The translations under genes and the position numbers were made by a program. Under the pieces are notes generated by a model that had not been told where the DNA came from, made no database searches, and saw only the letters and a program-made list of their open reading frames with translations. A stretch of DNA of 64,000 bases from Fuscovulum sp. (GTDB lineage: Bacteria; Pseudomonadota; Alphaproteobacteria; Rhodobacterales; Rhodobacteraceae), in NCBI GenBank assembly GCA_035192965.1, contig CP136571.1, positions 1,446,501 to 1,510,500 of the forward strand, given 5' to 3'. Below are positions 53,042-60,997 of the stretch, in pieces (the first letter of the stretch is position 1; every line of letters begins with the position of its first letter).

Positions 53042-53853
53042 GTCATGCGCTCCAGCAGGCGGCGGATCATCACCCGTGCCAGATGAACCTTGGTCTCGGC
53101 AGAATTGTGCAGGTCCCCCCAGACCTCCACTCCGTCAAGCGCTGCCGCCGCAGCGGCATGTGGCCCCTGCGCCAGTGCGGCCTCGGCCCCCAGATCGCGC
53201 AGCGGCCTGTCGGCAAGACCGAACCAGACCACCCGCGCCTCTGGCCCCGCCATCAGCGCCAGCCCCGCCATTGCATAATCGCCCCGCCGCCGGGTCAATT
53301 CGGCAAAGCCGTGCCGCGCCGCCGGATCGGGCAGGGGGATATGCACTTCGGTCAGCAATTCGCCGGGCGCAAGCGCGGTGGCATAGCTGCCTTCAAAAAA
53401 CGCATCAGCCGGAATACTGCGCCGCCCCTTTGGCCCCTGTACATGGATCACCGCCCGCAGCGCCAGCGCGCAGGCAGGCATCTCTGCCGCGGGATCAGCC
53501 AGTGCAAGGCTGCCACCAAAAGTGCCCCGGTTGCGGATGGCTGAATGGGCCACATGCTGCACGGCCTCGGCCAGCAGCGGCAGATGAGCGGCGATCAAAG
53601 GGTGACGCTCTACCTCGGCATGGCGGGTCAGGGCGCCGATCACGATGTGATCCCCCTCTCGCCGGATGCCCGAAAGCGCGGTCACCGCATTCAGGTCAAT
53701 CAGCAGGCCGGGACGATCGAGCCGAAAGTTCAACGCAGGGATCAGGCTCTGCCCACCGGCCAGAAACCGCGCCTCGCCGTCCGAATCCGCCATCACCCGG
53801 ACCGCATCCTCGACTGACTGGACGCGGACATAGTCGAAGTGTGAAGCCTTCAT
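53038..53853 (-). CDS. FAD-binding (medium) subunit of the molybdenum hydroxylase
   Basis: A 271-residue FAD subunit of the CoxM/XdhB type: FLAGGQSLIPALNFR (FAD pyrophosphate site) and IRNRGTFGGSLALADPAAE (second FAD motif). First gene of the three-subunit operon. The TetR-type site 3 lies 36 bases before its start codon, where a promoter is expected. Confidence 0.93.
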   Translation of the reverse strand: MKASHFDYVRVQSVEDAVRVMADSDGEARFLAGGQSLIPALNFRLDRPGLLIDLNAVTALSGIRREGDHIVIGALTRHAEVERHPLIAAHLPLLAEAVQHVAHSAIRNRGTFGGSLALADPAAEMPACALALRAVIHVQGPKGRRSIPADAFFEGSYATALAPGELLTEVHIPLPDPAARHGFAELTRRRGDYAMAGLALMAGPEARVVWFGLADRPLRDLGAEAALAQGPHAAAAAALDGVEVWGDLHNSAETKVHLARVMIRRLLERMT

Positions 53854-53888
53854 GCCGCCGCCCCCGATCCCGCTTTCTCGAAAGATTA

Positions 53889-53907
53889 TCTATCGAACGA
53901 TAAATAG
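53889..53907. promoter_or_regulatory. Putative TetR operator, site 3
   Basis: Read on the plus strand TCTATC-GAACG-ATAAATAG, on the minus strand CTATTTATCGTTCGATAGA. It keeps the CG-N2-CG centre and the half-site spacing of sites 1 and 2, with single-base changes in each arm. It lies 36 bases before the molybdenum hydroxylase operon and about 24 kb from the TetR gene. Confidence 0.7.
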
Positions 53908-53986
53908 CAAGACCGAACGCATCGGCAAGGGCGATGCCGCGCATCGCCGTACTCATCCTGAAAACATCAGAGAATGAGGTCAGACC

Positions 53987-54424
53987 TCAGGCTCGTTCGG
54001 CCCGCTGTCGCGCCAGCCCGGATTCCACATCCGTCAGGCCCAGAAGGGAGGCCACCATCCGCAGCAGGCGGTCTTCCTCGGCATCGCGCACCCCATCGGC
54101 CAGTGCGACAGACCACAGCGCCTCCATCAGCGCGGACCGATCCTCCAACGCCGTGGCGGTCTTCAGCGCGCGGGTGAACCGCACCGTATCCGGCGCGATG
54201 TTCTCCAACTCTTCCGCCTCGGCCCGCAGCTTGGCCACTTCGAACGGGCCAATCTGATGATGCGTCATCAGCACGCGGTCAATCCGTTCGGCCTCTTCCG
54301 CCGAATAAAGACCATCGGTTTTCGCCACCCGTACCAAAAGCGCCGCCAAGGCCAGGCGGGCATCGGGTTGGGGCAGGCGGGTGGGTTCGGGGGCGCTCAG
54401 CGCGCGCAGGATCGCTTGCAACAT
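53987..54424 (-). CDS. TerB-like helical protein
   Basis: A protein of about 145 residues with the TerB/DjlA-N style of paired acidic helices: LALAALLVRVAKTDGLYSAEEAERIDRVL in outline (residues 21-49) and ALWSVALADGVRDAEEDRLLRMVASLLGL (about 105-133). Such domains bind metal or act as adaptors; function unknown. The start at 54424 (MLQAILRAL) is family-like, though no clear ribosome-binding site precedes it. No tellurite operon is present. Confidence 0.82.
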   Translation of the reverse strand: MLQAILRALSAPEPTRLPQPDARLALAALLVRVAKTDGLYSAEEAERIDRVLMTHHQIGPFEVAKLRAEAEELENIAPDTVRFTRALKTATALEDRSALMEALWSVALADGVRDAEEDRLLRMVASLLGLTDVESGLARQRAERA

Positions 54425-54472
54425 GAAAGGAAGAATAGGCGGCACAACGGGCGGCGGCAAGCCGCCCTGCTT

Positions 54473-55387
54473 TCACGCCTGCGGCACTGTGATCCTGCCC
54501 TCTGAGACCGGCACCGCCGCCCCCCGGATGCGCACGGCCTGTACCGCACCGCTCACGACATCGACCGACAGGAACAGATCCGAGGCTCGCCCCATTTCCA
54601 CCCCCTGCCGCAGATGGAACCGGTTCGCCCCATCCGCCAGCACTCCGCTCGCACGCAACTGCGCCGCAAGGATCGCGGTGGCCGACCCGGTGGCTGGGTC
54701 TTCCGGAATGCCCGCTGTCGGCGAAAACATCCGCGCGCGGAAATCGCGTTCCGCTCCCGGCGTATACAGATAGGCGCTGTCGACCCCAGCCGCCGCCATC
54801 ACCGCATCCCAATGCGGCTGCATCGCCCGCGCCCGGGCCAACACGGACAGCGAGGCAACCGGCACATACAGAAACCGCGGTCCGCCCTGCCAGATGCCCG
54901 GCCGATGCGCGCCAAAACCTATTTCACCCGGCTCCAACCCCAAAGCGGGCGCAAGCCGGTCCTCGGCCACCAACCCCTCCGTGCCATGCGGCACGACCGG
55001 CGCGGTGAACTCCGCCTCCATCAACCCGCCTTTCCGCCAGACGGTAACAGGAACCAGCCCCGCCTCTTCCTCCAGCACTATATGCCGTTCGAAATCGCTC
55101 AAACCTGCATCCTCCAGTCCGGCATCCATGGAGGCCAGCAAGATGGCGCAACCGATTGTGGGATGACCCGCAAAGGGTATTTCCGCTGTTGGAAAGAAAA
55201 TGCGCACCCGCGCCCGGTGGGCGGGGTCGCGTGGGGCCATCACGAAAATGGTTTCCGACAGGTTAAACTCCCGCGCGATGGTCTGCATCTGCGTCGTCGA
55301 TAGTCCATCCGCGCCCAGCACCACGGCCAGTGGATTGCCCGTGAAGGGCAGGGTGGTGAACACATCCAGCGTGCGAAACTCAAGCAT
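54473..55387 (-). CDS. PhzF-family isomerase/epimerase
   Basis: A 304-residue two-lobed DapF-fold protein: FRTLDVFTTLPFTGNPLAVV with the acid/base region at the N-terminus, EIPFAGHPTIGCA, and DPATGSATAILAAQL near the C-terminus. Most bacterial members are of unknown function; phenazine synthesis is not indicated as no phz genes are near. It overlaps the rlmJ gene by eight bases. Confidence 0.92.
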   Translation of the reverse strand: MLEFRTLDVFTTLPFTGNPLAVVLGADGLSTTQMQTIAREFNLSETIFVMAPRDPAHRARVRIFFPTAEIPFAGHPTIGCAILLASMDAGLEDAGLSDFERHIVLEEEAGLVPVTVWRKGGLMEAEFTAPVVPHGTEGLVAEDRLAPALGLEPGEIGFGAHRPGIWQGGPRFLYVPVASLSVLARARAMQPHWDAVMAAAGVDSAYLYTPGAERDFRARMFSPTAGIPEDPATGSATAILAAQLRASGVLADGANRFHLRQGVEMGRASDLFLSVDVVSGAVQAVRIRGAAVPVSEGRITVPQA

Positions 55388-56165
55388 TGCCCAATCCCCG
55401 GAACATCGCGTCCAGCCGCGCGCATTCCTCTTCGATCCCGAACGGTGGGTTCAGCATCCACATTCCCGTGCCGATCATCCGATGCCCGTCCCGCACCGGG
55501 GGAAAGCGCAACTCATGCCGCAAGCTGCCGAGAAACGCCGTCTCCAGCGCCCGCAGCATCGGCCCATGCGCGCCCTCGGTCAGGATCGGATACCACAGCG
55601 CGATGATCCCCACATTCCATTTGCGGACCACCTGCCCGATCAGCTTGGGGATGGTCTGGTAATCGGCCTTCACCTCATAGGACGGGTCAATCAGCATCAT
55701 CCCGCGCCGCGGGGTAGGGGGCGTCACGGCCATCGCCATTTCGAACCCGTCCCGCTTCTGGATATGCGCACCCCAGGGTAACAGCAGCGCCGACAGCGCC
55801 GAATGTTCCTGCGGATGCAACTCGGCCAGATGCATCACATCGCCTTCGCGCAGCGCCATTGCCGCCAGCAGGGGCGATCCCGGATAGGCCTGCGCGCCGT
55901 GCAGTGCTCGCACCCCCGCCAGCGACCGGCGATAGGGGTGGTCGGCATTGAACGCGCCCTCAACCCGCGCGATCCCCAGCGCGGCCTCGCCTGTCTTGCT
56001 GGCCTCAGGGCTGCCCAGATCATAAAGCCCGCGCCCCGAATGGGTTTCGATATAGGTCAGCGGCTTGTCCTTGCGCGTCAGATAGTCCAGCACCCAGCAC
56101 AGCAGCGCGTGCTTCTGGACATCGGCAAGGTTCCCGGCGTGATAGCTGTGTTGATAGGAAAGCAT
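55380..56165 (-). CDS. rlmJ: 23S rRNA (adenine(2030)-N(6))-methyltransferase RlmJ
   Basis: A 261-residue methyltransferase: MLSYQHSYHAGNLADVQKH at the start, AdoMet-region YIETHSGRGLYDL, and the catalytic motif MLIDPSYEVKADY (DPxY type). The C-terminal IGTGMWMLNPPFG is also conserved. Length and motifs match RlmJ of E. coli. Confidence 0.94.
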   Translation of the reverse strand: MLSYQHSYHAGNLADVQKHALLCWVLDYLTRKDKPLTYIETHSGRGLYDLGSPEASKTGEAALGIARVEGAFNADHPYRRSLAGVRALHGAQAYPGSPLLAAMALREGDVMHLAELHPQEHSALSALLLPWGAHIQKRDGFEMAMAVTPPTPRRGMMLIDPSYEVKADYQTIPKLIGQVVRKWNVGIIALWYPILTEGAHGPMLRALETAFLGSLRHELRFPPVRDGHRMIGTGMWMLNPPFGIEEECARLDAMFRGLGNA

Positions 56166-56321
56166 GCCCTTCGCCTAACCGGGAACGCCGCGCCGTGCAA
56201 CGCCCGCCTGATGCCGGCACGGTGCAGTTCGCATCTTTCTGGCCCCATGCCAAAGCGCGTGATGGACAGCCCGCAGCCGCAGGCGTAGCCAAGGGCAAAA
56301 CCCCATAAGGGACAGAGGGAC

Positions 56322-56987
56322 ATGCTGGAAATCTTCACCACCGAAGGGCTGACCGCGCTCGCCCAGGTCATCGCGATCGACCTTGTGCTTGCGGGCGACA
56401 ATGCCGTCGTCATCGGCCTCGCCGCCGCGGGCCTGCCACGCGAAATGCGGACACGGGCGATCCTTGTCGGCATCCTTGCTGCAACGGTACTACGCATCGC
56501 CTTCGCGCTGATGACCACCCAGCTTATGGCGATCACCGGGCTGATCCTGGCCGGGGGCATCCTCTTGCTGTGGGTCTGCTGGAAGATGTGGCGCGAATTG
56601 CGCGAAGGCGGGCATGGCGACGACGAGGCCGGGGCCGAGGCGCTGGTCGGCGAAGACCTGAACCGCGATGGCACCATCGCGGGCGGCGCGCCGAAAAAGA
56701 CCTTCCGTCAGGCCGCGATCCAGATCGTGGTGGCCGATGTGTCGATGAGCCTCGACAACGTCCTCGCCGTGGCCGGGGCGGCGCATGACCACCCGTCGGT
56801 GATGGTGATCGGCCTTGCCCTGTCCATCGCGCTGATGGGCCTTGCCGCCAGCTTCATCGCCAAGCTGCTGAACAAGCACCGCTGGATCGCCTATGTCGGC
56901 CTTGCGATCATCTTCTACGTCGCGCTGAAGATGATCTGGGAAGGCTGGCACGAGGTCGAGCCCGTGGTGATGGGGATGGTGGGGTGA
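56322..56987 (+). CDS. TerC-family membrane protein (YjbE-like)
   Basis: A 221-residue membrane protein with two repeats each carrying a buried Asp-Asn motif: IAIDLVLAGDNAVVIGLA and VVADVSMSLDNVLAVAGA. A charged central loop (REGGHGDDEAGAEALVGEDLNRDG) separates them. TerC relatives are linked to metal (Mn) export during membrane protein metalation. Monocistronic, divergent from rlmJ, followed by its own terminator. Confidence 0.9.
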   Translation: MLEIFTTEGLTALAQVIAIDLVLAGDNAVVIGLAAAGLPREMRTRAILVGILAATVLRIAFALMTTQLMAITGLILAGGILLLWVCWKMWRELREGGHGDDEAGAEALVGEDLNRDGTIAGGAPKKTFRQAAIQIVVADVSMSLDNVLAVAGAAHDHPSVMVIGLALSIALMGLAASFIAKLLNKHRWIAYVGLAIIFYVALKMIWEGWHEVEPVVMGMVG

Positions 56988-57020
56988 ATGGCGGCCCCGC
57001 GCACCTTGCGCGGGGAAAAC

Positions 57021-57040
57021 AGGGTCCAGTGGACCCTTTT
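57021..57040 (+). terminator. Terminator of the TerC-family gene
   Basis: AGGGTCC-agt-GGACCCT followed by TTT, 34 bases after the stop. A second stem, CCCCGCGC-N5-GCGCGGGG (56995-57015), precedes it. Both suit an intrinsic terminator. Confidence 0.8.
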
Positions 57041-57144
57041 CAGCCACGAACGCCCCGGCAAACCTGCCGCCTAAGCGTGTTCCGGCCAAGTTCCTTGGGC
57101 GTGAAACGCATGTCACGCTCAAGGCGGGCTATTGGAGCCGCAAA

Positions 57145-57259
57145 GCGGTCTTTGACGCAAAGACCGCGTCGGAATTTGACGCAAATTCCGGCGCCCCAAA
57201 TGATGCGCCCCCGTTTTCTGCGCGCAGAAAACGTCGCGAAATCTGCGTCAGATTTCGCG
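57145..57259. repeat. Palindrome cluster C between convergent terC-like and pyrG genes
   Basis: Four successive stems: GCGGTCTTT-gacgc-AAAGACCGC (57145-57167), CGGAATTT-gacgc-AAATTCCG (57170-57190), CGTTTTCTGC-gc-GCAGAAAACG (57212-57233), and CGCGAAATCT-gcgtc-AGATTTCGCG (57235-57259). Loops and arm style repeat while the arms differ in sequence. It ends 5 bases before the pyrG stop. Confidence 0.88.
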
Positions 57260-57264
57260 TTCCC

Positions 57265-58908
57265 TCACACCAACCGGCTCATCTCCACCGCTGCCCGCAC
57301 GAAATCGGCAAACAGCGGATGGGGGGCGAAGGGTTTGGATTTCAGTTCCGGATGGAACTGCACCCCGATAAACCAGGGGTGATCCTTTACCTCCACGATC
57401 TCTGGCAGCCGCCCATCGGGGCTCATGCCCGAAAAGATCAGCCCGCAGCTTTCCAGCTTGTCGCGATACTGGATATCCACTTCATAGCGGTGGCGGTGGC
57501 GTTCCTCGATCGTCGTGGTCCCGTAAACCCCCGCCACGCGCGATCCTTCCGCCAGCGTCGCCGTATAGGCCCCAAGCCGCATCGTGCCGCCCTTGTCATC
57601 GCTCAGCTTGCGCGCCACGACATGGTTGCCCTGCACCCATTCCTTCAGGTGATAGACGACGGGCGTAAACCGTTTCGCCCCTGCCTCGTGGTCAAATTCT
57701 TCCGACCCGGCATTCTTCATCCCCGCCAGATTGCGCGCGCTTTCGATCACCGCCATCTGCATGCCCAAACAGATACCCAGATAGGGGATCTTCTTTTCCC
57801 GCGCGAATTGCGCCGCCTTGATCTTGCCTTCGGTGCCGCGCTCGCCAAAGCCGCCCGGCACCAGAATGGCGTGGAAATTCTCAAGGTACGGCGCGGGGTC
57901 TTCGCGCTCGAATATCTCAGCGTCGATCCACTGCGCGCGAACCCGCGTGCGGTTGGCCATCCCGCCATGGGTCAGCGCCTCGGCAATCGATTTATAGGCA
58001 TCTTCCAACTGGGTGTACTTGCCCACGATGGCGACCCGCACCTCGCCCTCGGCATGCACCAGCCGGTCCATCACATCTTCCCAGCGCGCAAGATTGGGCT
58101 TGGGGGCAGGGGTGATGCCAAAGGCATCCAGCACCGCCTGATCCAGCCCCGCGCGGTGATAGGCGAGCGGCGCTTCATAGATCGTCTTCAGATCATAGGC
58201 CGGGATCACATGCTCTTTGCGCACATTGCAGAACAGCGCGATCTTTTCGCGTTCCTTCTCCGGGATCGGATGCTCCGACCGGCAGACCAGCACATCGGGC
58301 GCAAGGCCGATGCTCTGCAATTCCTTCACGCTGTGCTGCGTGGGCTTTGTCTTCAACTCGCCGCTCGCCGCCAGATAGGGCAGCAGCGTCAGGTGCATCA
58401 GGATGGATTGGCCGCGCGGGCGTTCATGGATGAACTGGCGGATCGCCTCAAAGAACGGCAGCCCTTCGATATCGCCCACCGTGCCACCAATCTCGCACAG
58501 CATGAAATCCACCTCATCGTCACCGATGCGGAGGAAATTCTTGATCTCATTCGTCACATGCGGAATGACCTGAATGGTCTTGCCCAGATAATCCCCGCGC
58601 CGTTCCTTCTCCAGCACGTTGGAATAGATGCGCCCCGATGAAATGCTGTCGCTCTGCCGCGCCGACACGCCGGTGAATCGCTCATAATGGCCAAGGTCCA
58701 GATCGGTTTCCGCGCCATCATCAGTGACGAACACCTCGCCATGTTCAAAGGGCGACATCGTGCCGGGATCAACGTTCAGATAGGGGTCCAGCTTGCGCAA
58801 CCGCACCGTATAGCCGCGCGCCTGCAACAACGCCCCCAACGCGGCGGATGCCAGCCCTTTGCCAAGGGACGAAACCACGCCGCCAGTGATGAAGATGTAG
58901 CGCGCCAT
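57265..58908 (-). CDS. pyrG: CTP synthase
   Basis: A 547-residue enzyme that aminates UTP to CTP. The N-terminal synthetase domain has [19 protein letters not shown]; the C-terminal class I glutaminase has the nucleophile in [12 protein letters not shown] and the dyad in [10 protein letters not shown]. Length is standard. The ATG is preceded by GGGAGG. It follows secG on the same strand. Confidence 0.97.
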   Translation of the reverse strand: MARYIFITGGVVSSLGKGLASAALGALLQARGYTVRLRKLDPYLNVDPGTMSPFEHGEVFVTDDGAETDLDLGHYERFTGVSARQSDSISSGRIYSNVLEKERRGDYLGKTIQVIPHVTNEIKNFLRIGDDEVDFMLCEIGGTVGDIEGLPFFEAIRQFIHERPRGQSILMHLTLLPYLAASGELKTKPTQHSVKELQSIGLAPDVLVCRSEHPIPEKEREKIALFCNVRKEHVIPAYDLKTIYEAPLAYHRAGLDQAVLDAFGITPAPKPNLARWEDVMDRLVHAEGEVRVAIVGKYTQLEDAYKSIAEALTHGGMANRTRVRAQWIDAEIFEREDPAPYLENFHAILVPGGFGERGTEGKIKAAQFAREKKIPYLGICLGMQMAVIESARNLAGMKNAGSEEFDHEAGAKRFTPVVYHLKEWVQGNHVVARKLSDDKGGTMRLGAYTATLAEGSRVAGVYGTTTIEERHRHRYEVDIQYRDKLESCGLIFSGMSPDGRLPEIVEVKDHPWFIGVQFHPELKSKPFAPHPLFADFVRAAVEMSRLV

Positions 58909-59013
58909 GGATGGCCTCCCGCGATTTCGTTGTTCAAATCCAACACGATTCGCCCGCAGGGAATCGCATCATCACGGGGGTTAAGCCTTAACGCAGCTTG
59001 CGCCCGCGCGCAA

Positions 59014-59036
59014 CCAGACCGCAAGATGCAGTCTGG
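59014..59036 (-). terminator. Hairpin downstream of secG
   Basis: CCAGAC and GTCTGG flank 11 bases, 30 bases beyond the secG stop on the minus strand. Short stem and no T-tract, so only a candidate. Confidence 0.35.
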
Positions 59037-59065
59037 CCCGTGGTTTATCCGTCAAGAAGTGGTGG

Positions 59066-59449
59066 TTACTCGCTAGCTGCCGGCGGCGTGGCCGGGGCAT
59101 CTGCCGGCGGCGGTGCCAGCGGTGCATCCGTCGGCCCAGGCGGCAGCAGCTCGGACCCGGCCGGAAGGCTGGCGGGCGCATCGGCGGGCTGTTCGGCACC
59201 GATCTGGTCAATCACTGAACCCGAATCCGCGCCACGTGCCGCGAGGATCGTCAAGGTCAGCGATGTTACGATAAAGGCTGCGGCCAACAGCCATGTCAGT
59301 TTCTGCAACGCGGTCGTTGCGCTGCGCCCCGCCGGGTTGTTGCCGCCACCGCCCATGCCCAGACCGCCACCCTCGGACCGCTGCAAAAGCACGATGCCGA
59401 CCAGCAGAAGCGCAAGGATCAGGTGGATGGTGAGGACGACGTTTTCCAT
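59066..59449 (-). CDS. secG: Preprotein translocase subunit SecG
   Basis: A 127-residue inner-membrane component of SecYEG. Two transmembrane helices (VVLTIHLILALLLVGIVLLQ and LTWLLAAAFIVTSLTLTIL) flank the conserved RSEGGGLGMGGGG loop. The C-terminal tail of about 50 residues is rich in Pro and Ala (LPPGPTDAPLAPPPADAP), as is common in alphaproteobacterial SecG. Upstream of pyrG, with its own start region. Confidence 0.94.
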   Translation of the reverse strand: MENVVLTIHLILALLLVGIVLLQRSEGGGLGMGGGGNNPAGRSATTALQKLTWLLAAAFIVTSLTLTILAARGADSGSVIDQIGAEQPADAPASLPAGSELLPPGPTDAPLAPPPADAPATPPAASE

Positions 59450-59764
59450 TCAGGCGCTTCCCTAGACTGACGCGCCTATCTAGGCGCAAGCCGGAAAGGG
59501 CGCAAGTAGGCGCGTCACGCCCCCTACATGCCTTCGCAAACCGCCGACAGCTTGTTGCCATCCGGATCGCGCGCACATCAGGCGTAAATGAACAGGCCAA
59601 AGGGTCGCAACCCCGGCGCGTCCCCGCCATAGACCTGTCAGAGTCGGGTAGCATCGACCAACTTGCAGATTGTGCCTCCGTGCCCGACCCAAGACAGACA
59701 CATCTGCACTGGCGTTGACGCAGCTTTTGGCCGCCGCTACCCTTCGCACAACCACAGGGAGTAT
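59450..59764. other. Intergenic stretch of about 315 bases between secG and a secreted protein gene
   Basis: No intact gene. It holds a decayed 3' fragment of a VOC-family gene (described separately) and, at its right end, the promoter region and GGGAG ribosome-binding site of the next gene. The frames that run through it lack start signals and likeness to any family I know. Confidence 0.6.
59529..59628 (-). pseudogene. Decayed 3' fragment of a VOC-family gene
   Basis: About 100 bases here closely match the 3' end of the intact VOC gene at 60416-60805. The fragment preserves the coding of [14 protein letters not shown] and APGLRPFG in the same order, but small indels and an in-frame stop interrupt it and no upstream part remains. 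It is therefore a relic of a tandem or ectopic duplication, now separated from the intact copy by the secreted protein gene. Confidence 0.75.
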
Positions 59765-60382
59765 GTGACGATTTCTTTGCGTGCTGTGTTCGGTTCTCTG
59801 GTCGGTTGGGCCACTGCTTTGGCAGGTGGCCATGCTACTGCGGATGAGGTCCGCTTCCAGCTCCTCAGCGACCAGCAGACCTATCCGGTTCAGGTGTTCG
59901 GCAAGCCGATCCTGCCCGGAACGCGCCAGATCTACCTTGCCCGTCGGATCAATGCGGTGCCTGCGCTGATGGCACGGCCGGGCATTCTGGAGTGTCTGAA
60001 ACCCGGATATCCGGTGGAGCCATCTTCCTTTGACTGGGAAGGGATGCGCGATGACGCGGAACTCACCGTCTGCCTGCACCATGCCTTCGCTTCCATCGGG
60101 TCTGCCGAGGGGATCGCGGCATGGCTGACTGAGGCGGGTCTGAAAATGGGGATGGATGGTGGCGATGGCTCAGGCGGGGTGCGTTATGGGCGTCAGGGCA
60201 TGCCGGTCTACCTCTACGACTTCACTTGGATGATCGAAGGGAGAGGGCCACTATCGGGACCACTACGGGGTGATCTGACCGCAGGGCGGGGCCTTCTGCA
60301 CAGCACGATCACCTATGCGCTGGATCGGCAGGGCATGCCGATCCACATTATTGTTTATCATCAGGGAACGTTGGTGAAGTAG
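59765..60382 (+). CDS. Secreted hypothetical protein
   Basis: A 205-residue protein with a likely signal peptide (GTG start, then TISLRAVFGSLVGWATALAG, cleavage after HATA). The mature part has no motif I recognise; it contains two Cys (ECLKPG, TVCLHHAF) that could form a disulfide and several Gly-rich turns (MGMDGGDGSGGVRYG). GTG at 59765 follows GGGAGT. The gene lies between a VOC pseudogene fragment and the intact VOC gene, as though inserted there; a role is unknown. Confidence 0.7.
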   Translation: MTISLRAVFGSLVGWATALAGGHATADEVRFQLLSDQQTYPVQVFGKPILPGTRQIYLARRINAVPALMARPGILECLKPGYPVEPSSFDWEGMRDDAELTVCLHHAFASIGSAEGIAAWLTEAGLKMGMDGGDGSGGVRYGRQGMPVYLYDFTWMIEGRGPLSGPLRGDLTAGRGLLHSTITYALDRQGMPIHIIVYHQGTLVK

Positions 60383-60415
60383 CGAAGTCCCTTTGCCACC
60401 TCGTCTGCATCCAGA

Positions 60416-60805
60416 TCAAACCCCCGCCAGCCCTTCGCAAACGGCGGAAAGCTTGTTGCCATCCGGATCGCGCACATAGCAGGCATAGAATGACTGGCCA
60501 AAGGGCCGCAACCCCGGGGCGCCCTCATCACTGCCCCCATTCGCCAGCGCTGCCCGGTAAAACGCATCCACCGCATCCCGGCTTTCAGCCACCAGCGCAG
60601 GCATCGACCCATTGCCCACCGTGGCAGGCCGCCCGTCAAAGGGCTGCGTCACCCATAACCTGCACCGGCTGTCGCCCGGCGCGGCATATCCGATTTCCGT
60701 CTCCAGCGTCCGGGCACGCACCAGGCCCAGCGTGGCCAAGACCGGATCATAGAACCGGATCGCCGCCGCCAGATCATTGGTGCCAAGGGTGATATAGAGA
60801 AACAT
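60416..60805 (-). CDS. VOC-family (glyoxalase/bleomycin resistance-like) protein
   Basis: A 129-residue single VOC protein: [27 protein letters not shown] at the first beta-alpha unit, [18 protein letters not shown] at the last. Function unknown; many such proteins are metal-dependent enzymes or binding proteins. Start at 60805 is family-like, and the longer frame would read through a cluster of perfect palindromes. A truncated duplicate of its 3' end lies 0.8 kb away. Confidence 0.88.
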   Translation of the reverse strand: MFLYITLGTNDLAAAIRFYDPVLATLGLVRARTLETEIGYAAPGDSRCRLWVTQPFDGRPATVGNGSMPALVAESRDAVDAFYRAALANGGSDEGAPGLRPFGQSFYACYVRDPDGNKLSAVCEGLAGV

Positions 60806-60834
60806 CCCCGCACCCTGCCTTGGTCGCCATTCCC

Positions 60835-60898
60835 GCGCAAGCCCGGGCTTGCGCCAAATTTCTTCGAAGAAATTTGCAAATTCGTTCGAACGAATTTG
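60835..60898. repeat. Palindrome cluster D: three abutting perfect palindromes before purA
   Basis: A 20-base palindrome GCGCAAGCCCGGGCTTGCGC (60835-60854), a 22-base palindrome with arm CAAATTTCTTC (60855-60876) and a 22-base palindrome with arm CAAATTCGTTC (60877-60898) adjoin without spacer. They lie between the divergent VOC and purA genes, 99 bases before the purA start. The last two share CAAATT and a TTCGAA centre. Confidence 0.92.
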
Positions 60899-60997
60899 GC
60901 CCTGACGGGCCGACACAGAACCGTTTCCCCGTTCCCATCCCCCCCGCTCCCCGCTATAGCACAGTCGGTTTCACCAGACCGGGAAAGGACCGCTGTC

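Noticed and set aside
50238..53853. Aerobic carbon monoxide dehydrogenase
   Set aside because: Subunit order and sizes are similar, but the large subunit lacks the AYRCSFR active-site loop (it reads QYRAVGHP), so a heteroaromatic hydroxylase is more likely.
54473..55387. Phenazine biosynthesis gene phzF
   Set aside because: Only the fold family is shared; no other phz genes occur.
53987..57040. Tellurite resistance locus (TerB-like and TerC-like proteins)
   Set aside because: The two genes are on opposite strands, separated by unrelated genes, and no terA, terD or terE is present. The domain names do not imply the phenotype.
59480..60082. 200-codon minus-strand frame over the secG-VOC gap
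   Set aside because: It overlaps the secreted protein gene antisense and runs through the VOC remnant out of its coding frame; no start signal or likeness to a known family.
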